DNA of 32,990 nt, taken from positions 1 to 32,990 of the forward strand of contig CALXBQ010000021.1 in assembly GCA_944386595.1 (NCBI GenBank), read 5' to 3'. Position numbers and translations under genes: made by a program. Numbering within the stretch: position 1 is the first letter of the stretch; each line of letters begins with the position of its first letter. The stretch is from an uncultured Clostridia bacterium (GTDB taxonomy: Bacteria > Bacillota > Clostridia > Peptostreptococcales > Anaerovoracaceae). Positions 1-7,470 of the stretch are shown in pieces. The notes under the pieces were generated by a model, which made no database searches, was not told the origin of the DNA, and saw nothing but the letters and a program-made list of their open reading frames with translations.

Positions 1-65
1 CGATAATTTCCGGTTAAATTATTTGCTTTTTCCATCTGTTAAATTGCTTTAACCCTTGATTTTTT

Positions 66-188
66 GGGACGTTACCACTGTAAATCCATACTTGCGCTCC
101 CCCGGGACGTTACCCGAAAAACTAAGCGAATTTTGTTTCCCGGTAAAGTATTTATTTAACGTCCCTGAATTGCAAAAACGGGACGTTA
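66..188. repeat. GGGACGTTA repeat array (family A)
   Basis: The nonamer GGGACGTTA occurs at 66-74, 104-112 and 180-188, and its exact reverse complement at 157-165. The three forward copies start 38 and 76 (2 x 38) bases apart. The last two copies form an inverted repeat, TTAACGTCCC at 156-165 and GGGACGTTAA at 180-189, with a 14-base loop. A weak fourth forward match (5 of 9) lies at 142, where the 38-base register predicts one. An unrelated inverted pair, GGTTAAA 12-18 and TTTAACC 48-54, lies just to the left. The stretch is AT-rich and the short open frames crossing it show no recognisable protein similarity. Function is unknown. Confidence 0.6.
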
Positions 189-310
189 ACTATGGAACTT
201 TTTGCCGAAGAGTCTATGCTAAGTTGATTGCAGTTTGTTCCACGTAATATGGGTTGCGAGTATGATGCGAATCGATGTGGTGTTTTGTGTTTTCTAAAGA
301 ATCCTCATTT

Positions 311-489
311 TCCCAAAACCCGGTTTTGGGATTTCAATCATATTCTACATATCCCAATAACCGAAAATGCCTGCAGACATAGCCGCAGAGCGAAATTCTC
401 ACATACGTTATCGGGAAACTAAAAAACGATGTGATTTCCCAATAACCGGTTATTGGGGAATCAATAAAAAACGCGGAATCCCAATAACG
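311..489. repeat. Palindrome array TCCCAATAACC/GGTTATTGGGA (family B)
   Basis: Half-sites related to TCCCAATAACC alternate with their reverse complement. A near-perfect palindrome lies at 311-331 (arms TCCCAAAACC and GGTTTTGGGA around one C). A forward half-site is at 352-362, a degenerate unit at about 395-416 ending in CGTTATCGGGA (406-416), an almost perfect 22-bp palindrome at 437-458, and a forward half-site at 479-489. Unit starts are 41, 43, 42 and 42 bases apart, so about 20-21 bases of non-repeated sequence separate the units. The last half-site ends 9 bases before the rpe stop codon. There is no T-tract, so these are not standard terminators. Role unknown; alternatives are a protein-binding array or an mRNA 3'-end stabiliser for the rpe operon. 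Confidence 0.7.
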
Positions 490-498
490 TCTGACGAT

Positions 499-1155
499 TT
501 ACGCTTTTATTATCCCGTTAAACTCCCTTACTCTCTCTTTCGCGTCCTTTGCGCCGAATACCGCGGAGCCTGCCACGAGAATGTCGCACCCTGCTTCTTT
601 CAGCAGCCTTGCGTTTTCAAGGTTCACGCCTCCGTCCACCTCGATGGCGTAGTTATAGCCCTTTTCCGCCCTTATCCGTGCCAGCTCTTTTATCTTTCCC
701 TCGGCCGCCGGAATAAAGCTCTGTCCGCCGAAGCCCGGGTTCACGCTCATTACGAGAACCAGATCGCAGTCCGCCAGTATGCACTGAAGGGTCGAAACCG
801 GCGTTGCAGGATTTATGGCGACTCCCGCCTTAACGCCGTGAGACTTTATGAGCTGAAGGGTTCTGTGAAGGTGAACGCACGCCTCCTGATGAACGACGAT
901 GTATTCGGTCTTGTCCGTCACAAAATCGCCCACGTATTTATCAGGGTTTTCTATCATAAGGTGAACGTCGTAAGGCGCGGTTTCGTATCCGTTAAGGGAT
1001 TTCATCACTCCCGCCCCGAAGGAAATGTTGGGAACGAAGTGTCCGTCCATAACGTCAATGTGAAGATATGCCGCTCCGCCTTCGCTTACCTTTACGGCAT
1101 CTTCGCCTAACTTCGCAAAATCCGCCGACAAAAGGGACGGCGCCAGTACTGCCAT
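499..1155 (-). CDS. rpe: Ribulose-phosphate 3-epimerase
   Basis: This enzyme interconverts D-ribulose 5-phosphate and D-xylulose 5-phosphate in the cytosolic non-oxidative pentose phosphate pathway. The 218-residue protein has the normal family length for a single TIM barrel. It shows the N-terminal APSLLSADF strand, the metal/catalytic segment LHIDVMDGHFVPN (about residues 31-43), the histidine in DVHLM (about 63-67), the phosphate-binding loop MSVNPGFGGQ (about 136-145) and the catalytic aspartate in EVDGGV (about 172-177). The ATG is preceded by AGGAGG at suitable distance. It is the last gene of the long minus-strand operon, 30 bases after rsgA, in the order conserved in Firmicutes. Repeat array B begins right after its stop codon. 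Confidence 0.97.
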   Translation of the reverse strand: MAVLAPSLLSADFAKLGEDAVKVSEGGAAYLHIDVMDGHFVPNISFGAGVMKSLNGYETAPYDVHLMIENPDKYVGDFVTDKTEYIVVHQEACVHLHRTLQLIKSHGVKAGVAINPATPVSTLQCILADCDLVLVMSVNPGFGGQSFIPAAEGKIKELARIRAEKGYNYAIEVDGGVNLENARLLKEAGCDILVAGSAVFGAKDAKERVREFNGIIKA

Positions 1156-1185
1156 ATCCTGCCTCCTAATACTTTCTAATGCTAT

Positions 1186-2049
1186 CTAATACTTTCTTCT
1201 CTTTCTGAGCTCCTCTATGCCGGCTTTGTAGGACCGGTACCTCGACGGGCTGATAATGCCTTCTTCCACTTCCGCCTTGACCCGGCAGCCCGGTTCTCCA
1301 AGATGCATACAGTCGTCGAACCTGCATCCTTCGGACGCTTTAAATATCTCGGGGTAGTACTCCGAAAGCTCTCTTTCGTCCATGTCGGGAATGTCAAAGG
1401 ACGTGAATCCCGGGGTGTCGAAAACCATTCCGCCAAAGGCTTCAAAGAGCTCCACGTGCCTGGTCGTGTGTCTTCCTCTGTCCGTCTTGCGGCTGATTCT
1501 TCCCGTCTCCATAGCGGCGCCCGGAATAAGCCTGTTTATTATGGTGGACTTACCCACGCCGGACGGTCCGGCAAAGGCCACGGAGCAGCCCTCTATGTAC
1601 TCCCTAAAGACATCAAGTCCCTGTCCTGTTCTTCCGCTTACCGTGATTACCGGATAAAGGGGCTCGTACACCTCTTTCAGACCTGCCAGAATCTCTCCGT
1701 CCGCTCTGTCAATCTTATTGATGCAGATTACGGCCTCGGCTCCGGCTTTTTCCGCCGTTACGAGAAACCTGTCTATTATGCCGAAATCAGGGGCGGGCTT
1801 TGATGCCGTAACGGTTATTATGAACCTGTCAACGTTGGCAACGGGAGGACGTATGAAGGAGTTCTTCCTCGGATATACCGATTCGATAACGGAATCCCCG
1901 TCCTCTCTAACCTGAAGGTCCACCCTGTCGCCTACGGCCAGGATGAACCTGTCCTTTTTGAACTTTCCACGGCCTTTTGCCTGAAATACGCCGTCAGCGG
2001 TTTTCACATAGTAAAAACCGCCGATTCCTTTAATTATTACTCCTGTCAT
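1186..2049 (-). CDS. rsgA: Small ribosomal subunit biogenesis GTPase RsgA
   Basis: RsgA is a circularly permuted GTPase that checks late maturation of the 30S subunit. The 287-residue protein has an N-terminal OB-fold (about 1-65), then the GTPase motifs in permuted order: G4 (INKID, about 109-113), G1 P-loop (GPSGVGKST, about 140-148) and G3 (DTPG, about 190-193). A C-terminal zinc module follows, with the pattern C-x4-C-x-H-x5-C near residue 240. All expected motifs are present. It begins 12 bases after prkC ends; the ribosome-binding site is weak (GGCAGG), suggesting translational coupling to prkC. The C-terminus is basic (RKRRKY). Neighbours are in the canonical Firmicute order prkC-rsgA-rpe. 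Confidence 0.97.
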   Translation of the reverse strand: MTGVIIKGIGGFYYVKTADGVFQAKGRGKFKKDRFILAVGDRVDLQVREDGDSVIESVYPRKNSFIRPPVANVDRFIITVTASKPAPDFGIIDRFLVTAEKAGAEAVICINKIDRADGEILAGLKEVYEPLYPVITVSGRTGQGLDVFREYIEGCSVAFAGPSGVGKSTIINRLIPGAAMETGRISRKTDRGRHTTRHVELFEAFGGMVFDTPGFTSFDIPDMDERELSEYYPEIFKASEGCRFDDCMHLGEPGCRVKAEVEEGIISPSRYRSYKAGIEELRKRRKY

Positions 2050-2061
2050 AATCCGGCCTGC

Positions 2062-3885
2062 CTATGCCGAAGCCTGGGCGTCACCGCCGGAAGCTTCTCC
2101 CGAGCCGTTATCTCCGCCGGACTCGCCGCCTTCACCCGAGTCGCCTCCACCGGTTTCACCGCCCGTTCCCGTGGAAGGCGATTTTGCTATTACGATGTCC
2201 ACGGTCGTTCCCTCTTCAAGCTCGGTTCCCTCCTGGTACTGCTGTTCCATTACGGTTCCCGGCTCATAGAGGTTGCTTTCCGCGTACTTCGGTATTCCCA
2301 GAACCAGACCCTGATCGTTAAGAGCCGCTTCGGCCTGATCTACGGTAAGTCCGAGAAGTCTTGGCATCTTAGGCTTTTCCTTTCCCTGGCTTACAACTAT
2401 GTTTATGGCCGTATCCTTGTCGGCGCTGGTACCCGGGCTCGGATCCTGATCCATAATGTAGCCCTTTTCGTACTGGCTGCTGCTGTCTTCGCTTACGGTT
2501 CCCAGCGTAAATCCGTATTCTTCGAGAATATCCTCGATGGCAGCCTTATCGTACTTCTCTCCTATAAGGCTTGGAACAAGGCCGCCCTCAGGGCTTACGC
2601 TTATATCCACCGTTACCTTAGAGCCTTCCTTTACCTTCACGCCTTCCTTAGGAGACTGGGAGACTACGATTCCCGGATCCTTGTCCTCGGTTTCAACTTC
2701 TTCTCCCATCTCTATCTCAAGGCCCGCCGCCTCAAGCTCGTCCTTCGCTTCCTCGTATGTCATATCCAGGACGCTCGGGATTTCCACGTCGGCCTTTCCT
2801 CCGATAAATCCGAGAGCATAGAGCGCCCCGAAAACAGCGGCAATCAATACCACCGCGGCTGCGATGCCGATTGCGGCTTTTTTACCCTTGCCGCCTTTGC
2901 CGCCTCCCTCGGAGGAAGCCTTCTTCGACTGCTTTTTCTGCGACTTTCCGGACTCTCCCACGATCTTCGCAAGTTCTTCGTCGTTATTTTCTTCCGTTCT
3001 CACCGGAATGTTCACCATCGTAGGGCTCTTGCCCGCTCCGGCAAAGACGCTGTCCCCTACCCGGCTCGATATGAACTCCAGGTTGGAAAGATCCGAAAGC
3101 ATCTCGTCCGCCGTGGCGTATCTGTTGGACTGATATTTATCGGTCGCTTTCATGACTATCTGTTCCAGCGCAGGCGGGATCCCCGATACGAGCTTTGACG
3201 GAGGCGTCATCTCGTTGTTTATGTGCATGAGCGCCACCTGTACCGGATTTTCCCCGTCAAAAGGAACCTTTCCCGTAAGCATCTCATAGAGAACGATGCC
3301 AAGGGAATATATGTCCGAACGCTCGTCCACATATGAACCTCTTGCCTGTTCCGGCGAGAAGTAGTGAACCGAGCCTATTATCTTGCTTGTCTCGGCCACC
3401 ATGGTGGAGCTGCTTACGGCCCTTGCTATGCCGAAATCCGTAAGCTTTGCCATGCCGTCGGTGGTTATCATTATATTGTGAGGCTTAACATCTCTGTGAA
3501 TGATGTTGTGCTTGTGGGCGAGACTTAAGGCAGACGCCACCTGCTTGGCAATTTCTATGGCCGTCTTGTAGTTAAGCGGTCCCTTTTCCGCAATGATGTC
3601 GCTTAAAGGTCTTCCGTCCACCAGCTCCATTACGATAAAGTGAATGCTGCCCTCGGCGCCTACGTCGTATACCCCTACGATATTGGGATGCTGAAGTCCG
3701 GCGGCAGCCTGGGACTCACGGTTAAAGCTCTCTATGAACTGCGCGTCCTTTGTGAACTCCGGTCTCAGAATCTTTATCGCTATATATCTGTTGAGAAGTC
3801 TGTCCCGTCCTTTATAAACGACCGCCATGCCGCCTTCGCCGATCTTTTCGACCAGTTCGTATCTGCCTGCAAGTAGTTTACTCAT
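2062..3885 (-). CDS. prkC: PASTA-domain Ser/Thr protein kinase (PrkC/StkP type)
   Basis: This is a membrane-anchored eukaryotic-type kinase that senses muropeptides or lipid II and phosphorylates proteins of growth, division and translation. The 607 residues contain a kinase domain (about 9-270) with the glycine loop GEGGMA (16-21), catalytic lysine K38, HRD at 130-132, metal-binding N137 and DFG at 150-152. A Lys/Ser-rich linker, one transmembrane helix (about 338-360) and three PASTA repeats follow, the repeats starting near VEIPSVLD, LVPSLIGE and MPRLLGLT. The tail of about 38 residues is very rich in Gly, Ser and Glu, consistent with an extracellular disordered end. The start overlaps the stp stop by 8 bases. 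Three PASTA units lie within the usual range of about 3-5. Confidence 0.96.
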   Translation of the reverse strand: MSKLLAGRYELVEKIGEGGMAVVYKGRDRLLNRYIAIKILRPEFTKDAQFIESFNRESQAAAGLQHPNIVGVYDVGAEGSIHFIVMELVDGRPLSDIIAEKGPLNYKTAIEIAKQVASALSLAHKHNIIHRDVKPHNIMITTDGMAKLTDFGIARAVSSSTMVAETSKIIGSVHYFSPEQARGSYVDERSDIYSLGIVLYEMLTGKVPFDGENPVQVALMHINNEMTPPSKLVSGIPPALEQIVMKATDKYQSNRYATADEMLSDLSNLEFISSRVGDSVFAGAGKSPTMVNIPVRTEENNDEELAKIVGESGKSQKKQSKKASSEGGGKGGKGKKAAIGIAAAVVLIAAVFGALYALGFIGGKADVEIPSVLDMTYEEAKDELEAAGLEIEMGEEVETEDKDPGIVVSQSPKEGVKVKEGSKVTVDISVSPEGGLVPSLIGEKYDKAAIEDILEEYGFTLGTVSEDSSSQYEKGYIMDQDPSPGTSADKDTAINIVVSQGKEKPKMPRLLGLTVDQAEAALNDQGLVLGIPKYAESNLYEPGTVMEQQYQEGTELEEGTTVDIVIAKSPSTGTGGETGGGDSGEGGESGGDNGSGEASGGDAQASA

Positions 3886-4633
3886 GTATATCTTCCTCCG
3901 TAATCCTGATACATATTGCCGTTATGTTGTCGCTGCCTCCGTTGAGATTGGCAGTCTCAACCAGCTCTCCGCAGATGTCGGACATGGATTCGTCCTTCTT
4001 CAGATGAGCTATGAGCTCGGGCTCCGTCACCTCCGAATATAGTCCGTCCGTACATATCAGGATAATATCTCCTTTTTTTATGTTTACGGTGAAAAAGTCC
4101 GCCTCCACCACGTCGTCGGCTCCGATGGCTCTCGTGATCATATTCTTGTCTTCACGCTCCATGGCCTCCGCCTTCGTGATGATGCCGGCCTTCACCAGCG
4201 TATTGACGTATGTGTGATCCTCCGTAATCTGTTCAAGATTGTCATCACGGAGAATGTACGCACGGCTGTCGCCTACGTTTACGATGTAGATTGCGTTGTC
4301 TCTGTTATACGGGACAAAGGCTGCAACTACCGTCGTCGCCATTCCCCTGTTTCTTTTATGCCATCTGGCAACGTCCCGGACTCTCCGATTGGCGTCGGAA
4401 ATACAGTCGAGAAAATAATCCCTTATTTCATCTTCCGTCTTAAGAGCCTCTACGGGATGTTCCTCCACAAAGCTGGCCATGCCGTTGACCGTCGTTCTGC
4501 TTGCAATCTCTCCGGAGCGGTTTCCGCCCACTCCGTCGGCAACTATGAAAACCCTGTCCTTCTTCATGACGAAGAACGCGTCCTCGTTGTTGCTTCTCCT
4601 TATACCCTTGTCGGTTTTGAAACCTACTTCCAC
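3878..4633 (-). CDS. stp: PP2C-family Ser/Thr protein phosphatase (Stp/PrpC)
   Basis: This cytosolic metal-dependent phosphatase reverses phosphorylation by the neighbouring kinase. The 251 residues are full length for bacterial stand-alone PP2C enzymes. Seen are the N-terminal KGIRRSNNEDAF motif (first metal-ligand aspartate), VADGVGGNRSGE, GDSRAYILRD, TEDHTYV, CTDGLYSEV and the C-terminal GGSDNITAI, which together supply the conserved aspartates of the metal centre. The start is GTG (4631-4633), supported by AAGGAG about nine bases upstream; no nearby ATG fits as well. The stop overlaps the prkC start by 8 bases, the usual kinase-phosphatase coupling. In many Firmicutes rlmN lies between rsmB and stp; here it is absent and the gap is 27 bases. 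Confidence 0.96.
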   Translation of the reverse strand: MEVGFKTDKGIRRSNNEDAFFVMKKDRVFIVADGVGGNRSGEIASRTTVNGMASFVEEHPVEALKTEDEIRDYFLDCISDANRRVRDVARWHKRNRGMATTVVAAFVPYNRDNAIYIVNVGDSRAYILRDDNLEQITEDHTYVNTLVKAGIITKAEAMEREDKNMITRAIGADDVVEADFFTVNIKKGDIILICTDGLYSEVTEPELIAHLKKDESMSDICGELVETANLNGGSDNITAICIRITEEDIHE

Positions 4634-4660
4634 AGGAAGCTTCTCCTTTCACTAAATACA

Positions 4661-5950
4661 CTATATCCGCTTTCTCATAAGCGCCATGAAAAATCCGTCC
4701 GGGCCGTCCTTCTCCGGCAGAAGCTGCTTCGTTTCCACCAGCTCGAAGCTTCTGTTTTTCTGAAGGAACTTTCCTACCACGTCGGCGTTCTCACACCTGT
4801 TAAGAGTACATGTGCTGTATAACAGCTTTCCCCCTGTCTTAACGTAGGCCGAAGCGCTCGTAAGAATCTTAATCTGCTTTTCCGCAAGAGATTTTCCCCG
4901 GTCTGGCACGTCTCTCAGCTTTATCTCAGGCTTTCTCCTGACTACGCCGAGGCCGGTGCACGGCACGTCGGCGAGAACGCAGTCCGCCGAGCCCGCAAGG
5001 TCCTCTCTCACGTTTTCGCTGTCAAAAACTGCTGATTTTATTATATCTATGCCCAGTCTCTGGGCTCCCTTATCTATGAGATCTATCTTATGATGATGGA
5101 TGTCCATGGCGTATATTACGCCTCTGTTTTCCATCATCTCCGCCATGGCAAAGGACTTTCCTCCCGGCGCGGCACAGACGTCCACTGCCGTATCCCCCGG
5201 CTCAGGCCCGAGCAGCTCCGCAGCCATAAGGGACGCCTCGTCCTGAACGCTGAAGTGTCCTTCCGAAAAAAGCCTTGAATCCAGAAGTCCGCTGCCTTTG
5301 ACCTTAAGGCTGACTCCTCTTTCGGAATTCCTTCCCGGCCATACCGGAAAGCCTTCCTCCTTAAGTTCTTCCGCCAGGACCTCCGGAGTCGTTTTAAGGG
5401 TGTTTACCCTGATAAAAATCGGCGGCGTCTCGTTTCCCTCCTCCAGCAGGCGCTCCGTCTTTTCGGCGCCGTACTGTCCGAGCCACATGTCGACTATCCA
5501 TTTCGCATAGGAGTATTTCACGGAAAGGTAATCCGCCATGTTCTTTTCCCTGTCGGGATACGGAAAATTCTCCCTGAGCTTCAGGTAGTTTCTCAGCACG
5601 CCGTTTACGAATCCGTCCCTGCCCGGAATAACCCGCCTTGCCAGCTTGACCGTTTCGCTTACGGCCGCATAATCGGGCACCGAATTGATAAACTCTATCT
5701 GGCATATTCCAAGGCGCAAAAGGCACAGAGGCTGCGGCTTGACGCTTTTGATTCCCTTGGTGACAAGCCTGTCTATGGCGTAATCGATGAAAATCCTGTT
5801 CTCCGTCACGGCGTAGACAAGCTCTCTGACAAAGGCCGGAGACTCCGGATTGTCAAACACCAGTATGCGGTTCAAAACTATGTTGGAATATGAATTCTCC
5901 TTTTCCATTTCCAGAAGGACTCTGTATGCCGTCTTTCGATTATCGTTCAT
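4661..5950 (-). CDS. rsmB: 16S rRNA (cytosine-967-C5)-methyltransferase RsmB
   Basis: RsmB methylates C967 of 16S rRNA using S-adenosylmethionine. The 429-residue protein has an N-terminal NusB-like RNA-binding domain (about 1-130: RELVYAVTENRIFIDYAID, YAAVSETVKLAR). A Rossmann methyltransferase domain follows, with the SAM motif VDVCAAPGGKS, the first catalytic cysteine in ADVPCTGLGVVRRKPE and the second in LLYSTCTLN. I chose the ATG at 5950 because GGAGG stands 7 bases before it and the protein then starts with the typical NDNRKTAYRVLLEME. A longer reading from a TTG at 5989 would add 13 Gly/Ser-rich residues without a ribosome-binding site. A hairpin lies just upstream (5966-5986). Confidence 0.95.
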   Translation of the reverse strand: MNDNRKTAYRVLLEMEKENSYSNIVLNRILVFDNPESPAFVRELVYAVTENRIFIDYAIDRLVTKGIKSVKPQPLCLLRLGICQIEFINSVPDYAAVSETVKLARRVIPGRDGFVNGVLRNYLKLRENFPYPDREKNMADYLSVKYSYAKWIVDMWLGQYGAEKTERLLEEGNETPPIFIRVNTLKTTPEVLAEELKEEGFPVWPGRNSERGVSLKVKGSGLLDSRLFSEGHFSVQDEASLMAAELLGPEPGDTAVDVCAAPGGKSFAMAEMMENRGVIYAMDIHHHKIDLIDKGAQRLGIDIIKSAVFDSENVREDLAGSADCVLADVPCTGLGVVRRKPEIKLRDVPDRGKSLAEKQIKILTSASAYVKTGGKLLYSTCTLNRCENADVVGKFLQKNRSFELVETKQLLPEKDGPDGFFMALMRKRI

Positions 5951-5965
5951 AATGCGGCCTCCGGA

Positions 5966-5986
5966 TCCGGAAGTACCTCTTCCGGA
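5966..5986 (-). other. Hairpin in the fmt-rsmB gap
   Basis: TCCGGAAG (5966-5973) and CTTCCGGA (5979-5986) form a perfect 8-bp stem with a 5-base loop. It lies in the 82-base gap between fmt and rsmB, about 6 bases upstream of the rsmB ribosome-binding site on the minus strand. There is no following T-tract, so it does not look like a terminator. It could be an mRNA processing or translation-modulating structure, or have no role. Confidence 0.45.
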
Positions 5987-6032
5987 CAAAATACCAATGC
6001 CTTAGCTCTGCGTTTTCCTCATACTCTATATT

Positions 6033-6965
6033 TTATTGCAATATTCTCCCGATTTCAATGGCGTTTCCCCTCAAAAAGGCGTCGACTGGCATTTTTTTCT
6101 TTCCGGGAGCCTGAATTTCGGTAATCTTAAGTATTCCTCTCTTAAACGCTATGTCTATTCCTCCCGGGCCTGCAGCCGCAATCGTTCCCGGCGCGGCCTC
6201 GAGCCGTGGATCCGTCACCTCGGCGGCCCAGACCTTAAGCTGAACGTCGCCGTAGTTGAAATACGTTCCCGGCCACGGGTTAAAGGCTCTCACCTTCCGC
6301 TCGGCCTCTTCGGCCGTCTCCCCCGAAAAGTCCAGCCTGCCGTCCTCTTTTCTTATCATGCCGGCATAGCTTGACAGTGAATCGTCCTGCTTCTCAGGCG
6401 TTATCTCTCCCTTTTCTATGAGGGGAAGGGTCTCTGTCAGAAGCTTTGCTCCCACCTCGGAAAGCTCGTCCATAAGCTCCGCCGTCGTCTTTTTTTCAAT
6501 AGGAACTTCAGCCTTCGTCAGCATGTCCCCCGTATCGAGGCCTTCGGCCATCTGCATGATGGTAACCCCTGTCTTTTCCTTTCCGGAAAGTATTGCGCGC
6601 TGCACAGGAGACGCTCCTCTGAATTCGGGAAGGAGTGAGCCGTGAATGTTGATACACCCGAACTTCGGAAGCTCCAGAACCTCCTTCGGCAGGATCTGGC
6701 CGTAAGCTGCAACGATGATTATATCCGGTGCGTACTCTCTGAGAGCGCTTAAAGACTCTTCGTCTCCCTTTAGCCTTGCGGGCTGGACTACCTTAAGACC
6801 CATCTCTGAAGCCGCCTCCTTTACCGGAGAAGGTATGACCTTTTTTCCACGGTTTTTCTCCCTGTCGGGCTGGGTGAACACCATACCTATGTCGTATCCC
6901 GCCTCCGCGAGAGCCTTGAGGGGCTTTACGGCAAAATCCGGGGTTCCCATGTAGACTGTCTTCAT
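6033..6965 (-). CDS. fmt: Methionyl-tRNA formyltransferase
   Basis: Fmt transfers a formyl group from 10-formyltetrahydrofolate to Met-tRNAi for translation initiation. The 310 residues match the family length of about 310-315. The N-terminal formyltransferase domain (about 1-190) has the start VYMGTPDFAVKPLKAL, the catalytic N-x-H in INIHGSLLPEFRGASP (about 105-120) and the aspartate in AEGLDTGDM. The C-terminal OB-like tRNA-binding domain (about 205-310) has KVRAFNPWPGTY. A GGGAGA ribosome-binding site precedes the ATG. It lies 15 bases after def, the classic def-fmt pair supplying and later removing the formyl group. Confidence 0.97.
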   Translation of the reverse strand: MKTVYMGTPDFAVKPLKALAEAGYDIGMVFTQPDREKNRGKKVIPSPVKEAASEMGLKVVQPARLKGDEESLSALREYAPDIIIVAAYGQILPKEVLELPKFGCINIHGSLLPEFRGASPVQRAILSGKEKTGVTIMQMAEGLDTGDMLTKAEVPIEKKTTAELMDELSEVGAKLLTETLPLIEKGEITPEKQDDSLSSYAGMIRKEDGRLDFSGETAEEAERKVRAFNPWPGTYFNYGDVQLKVWAAEVTDPRLEAAPGTIAAAGPGGIDIAFKRGILKITEIQAPGKKKMPVDAFLRGNAIEIGRILQ

Positions 6966-6980
6966 AATCTCTCCCGCCTT

Positions 6981-7454
6981 CTATTCTTCCTCGTCGTCCT
7001 GAGGATTTCTGATGTTGGTGGCCTTGTCTGTGTATAAGATGCCGTCCAGGTGGTCGTACTCGTGGCACATAACAACGGCGTCAAAGCCTTCAAACTCGTA
7101 CTCCTGTCTGTTTCCGTCAAGGTCAAGGGCCGTAATCTTTATCTTTTCCGGCCTCTCCACGGTTCCGCAGAGTCCCGGAACGGAAAGACACGCCTCGTCT
7201 CCAGTCTGAGTCCCTTCCCTTTCGGTGATTTCCGGATTTATCATAAAGTAAACTCTGTCAGGCTCAGGTTCTGCCACGAACATCCTTCTCATAACGCCCA
7301 CCTGAGGCCCGGCAATACCCACTCCCATTTCGGCTCTCATGGTATCCAGCATATCCTCCATGGTCATTCTTATGCGGTCGTTTACCTCTGTTATCTCTCT
7401 GCATTTCTTTCTTAAGATGGGGTCTCCCTCTTTTACAACGTTTCTGATTGCCAT
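6981..7454 (-). CDS. def: Peptide deformylase
   Basis: Def removes the N-formyl group from nascent proteins, using a divalent metal (usually Fe2+). The 157 residues contain the three hallmark motifs: GVGIAGPQVG (about 46-55, usual form GxGxAxxQ), EACLSVPG with the metal-binding cysteine (about 91-98), and CHEYDHLDG with the HExxH metal ligands and catalytic glutamate (about 133-141). Alanine replaces the more common glycine in the EGCLS motif, a tolerated variation. Length and motif set fit the type I deformylases. The C-terminus is acidic (PQDDEEE). It is 16 bases downstream of priA and 15 upstream of fmt. Confidence 0.97.
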   Translation of the reverse strand: MAIRNVVKEGDPILRKKCREITEVNDRIRMTMEDMLDTMRAEMGVGIAGPQVGVMRRMFVAEPEPDRVYFMINPEITEREGTQTGDEACLSVPGLCGTVERPEKIKITALDLDGNRQEYEFEGFDAVVMCHEYDHLDGILYTDKATNIRNPQDDEEE

Positions 7455-7470
7455 TTTCTATTATCTCCTT

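Noticed and set aside
56-247. Short plus-strand frame at the left end
   Set aside because: It runs through the GGGACGTTA repeats, lacks a ribosome-binding site and shows no known protein pattern.
437-458. Standard Rho-independent terminator for rpe
   Set aside because: The palindrome is AT-rich in its arms, has no loop and no T-run after it, and belongs to a series of similar units.
367-1110. 247-codon plus-strand frame opposite rpe
   Set aside because: It is the antisense shadow of rpe, which has all its catalytic motifs; the antisense product has no recognisable family.
5951-5989. Upstream TTG start for rsmB
   Set aside because: No ribosome-binding site; the ATG at 5950 has GGAGG at good distance and gives the normal N-terminus.
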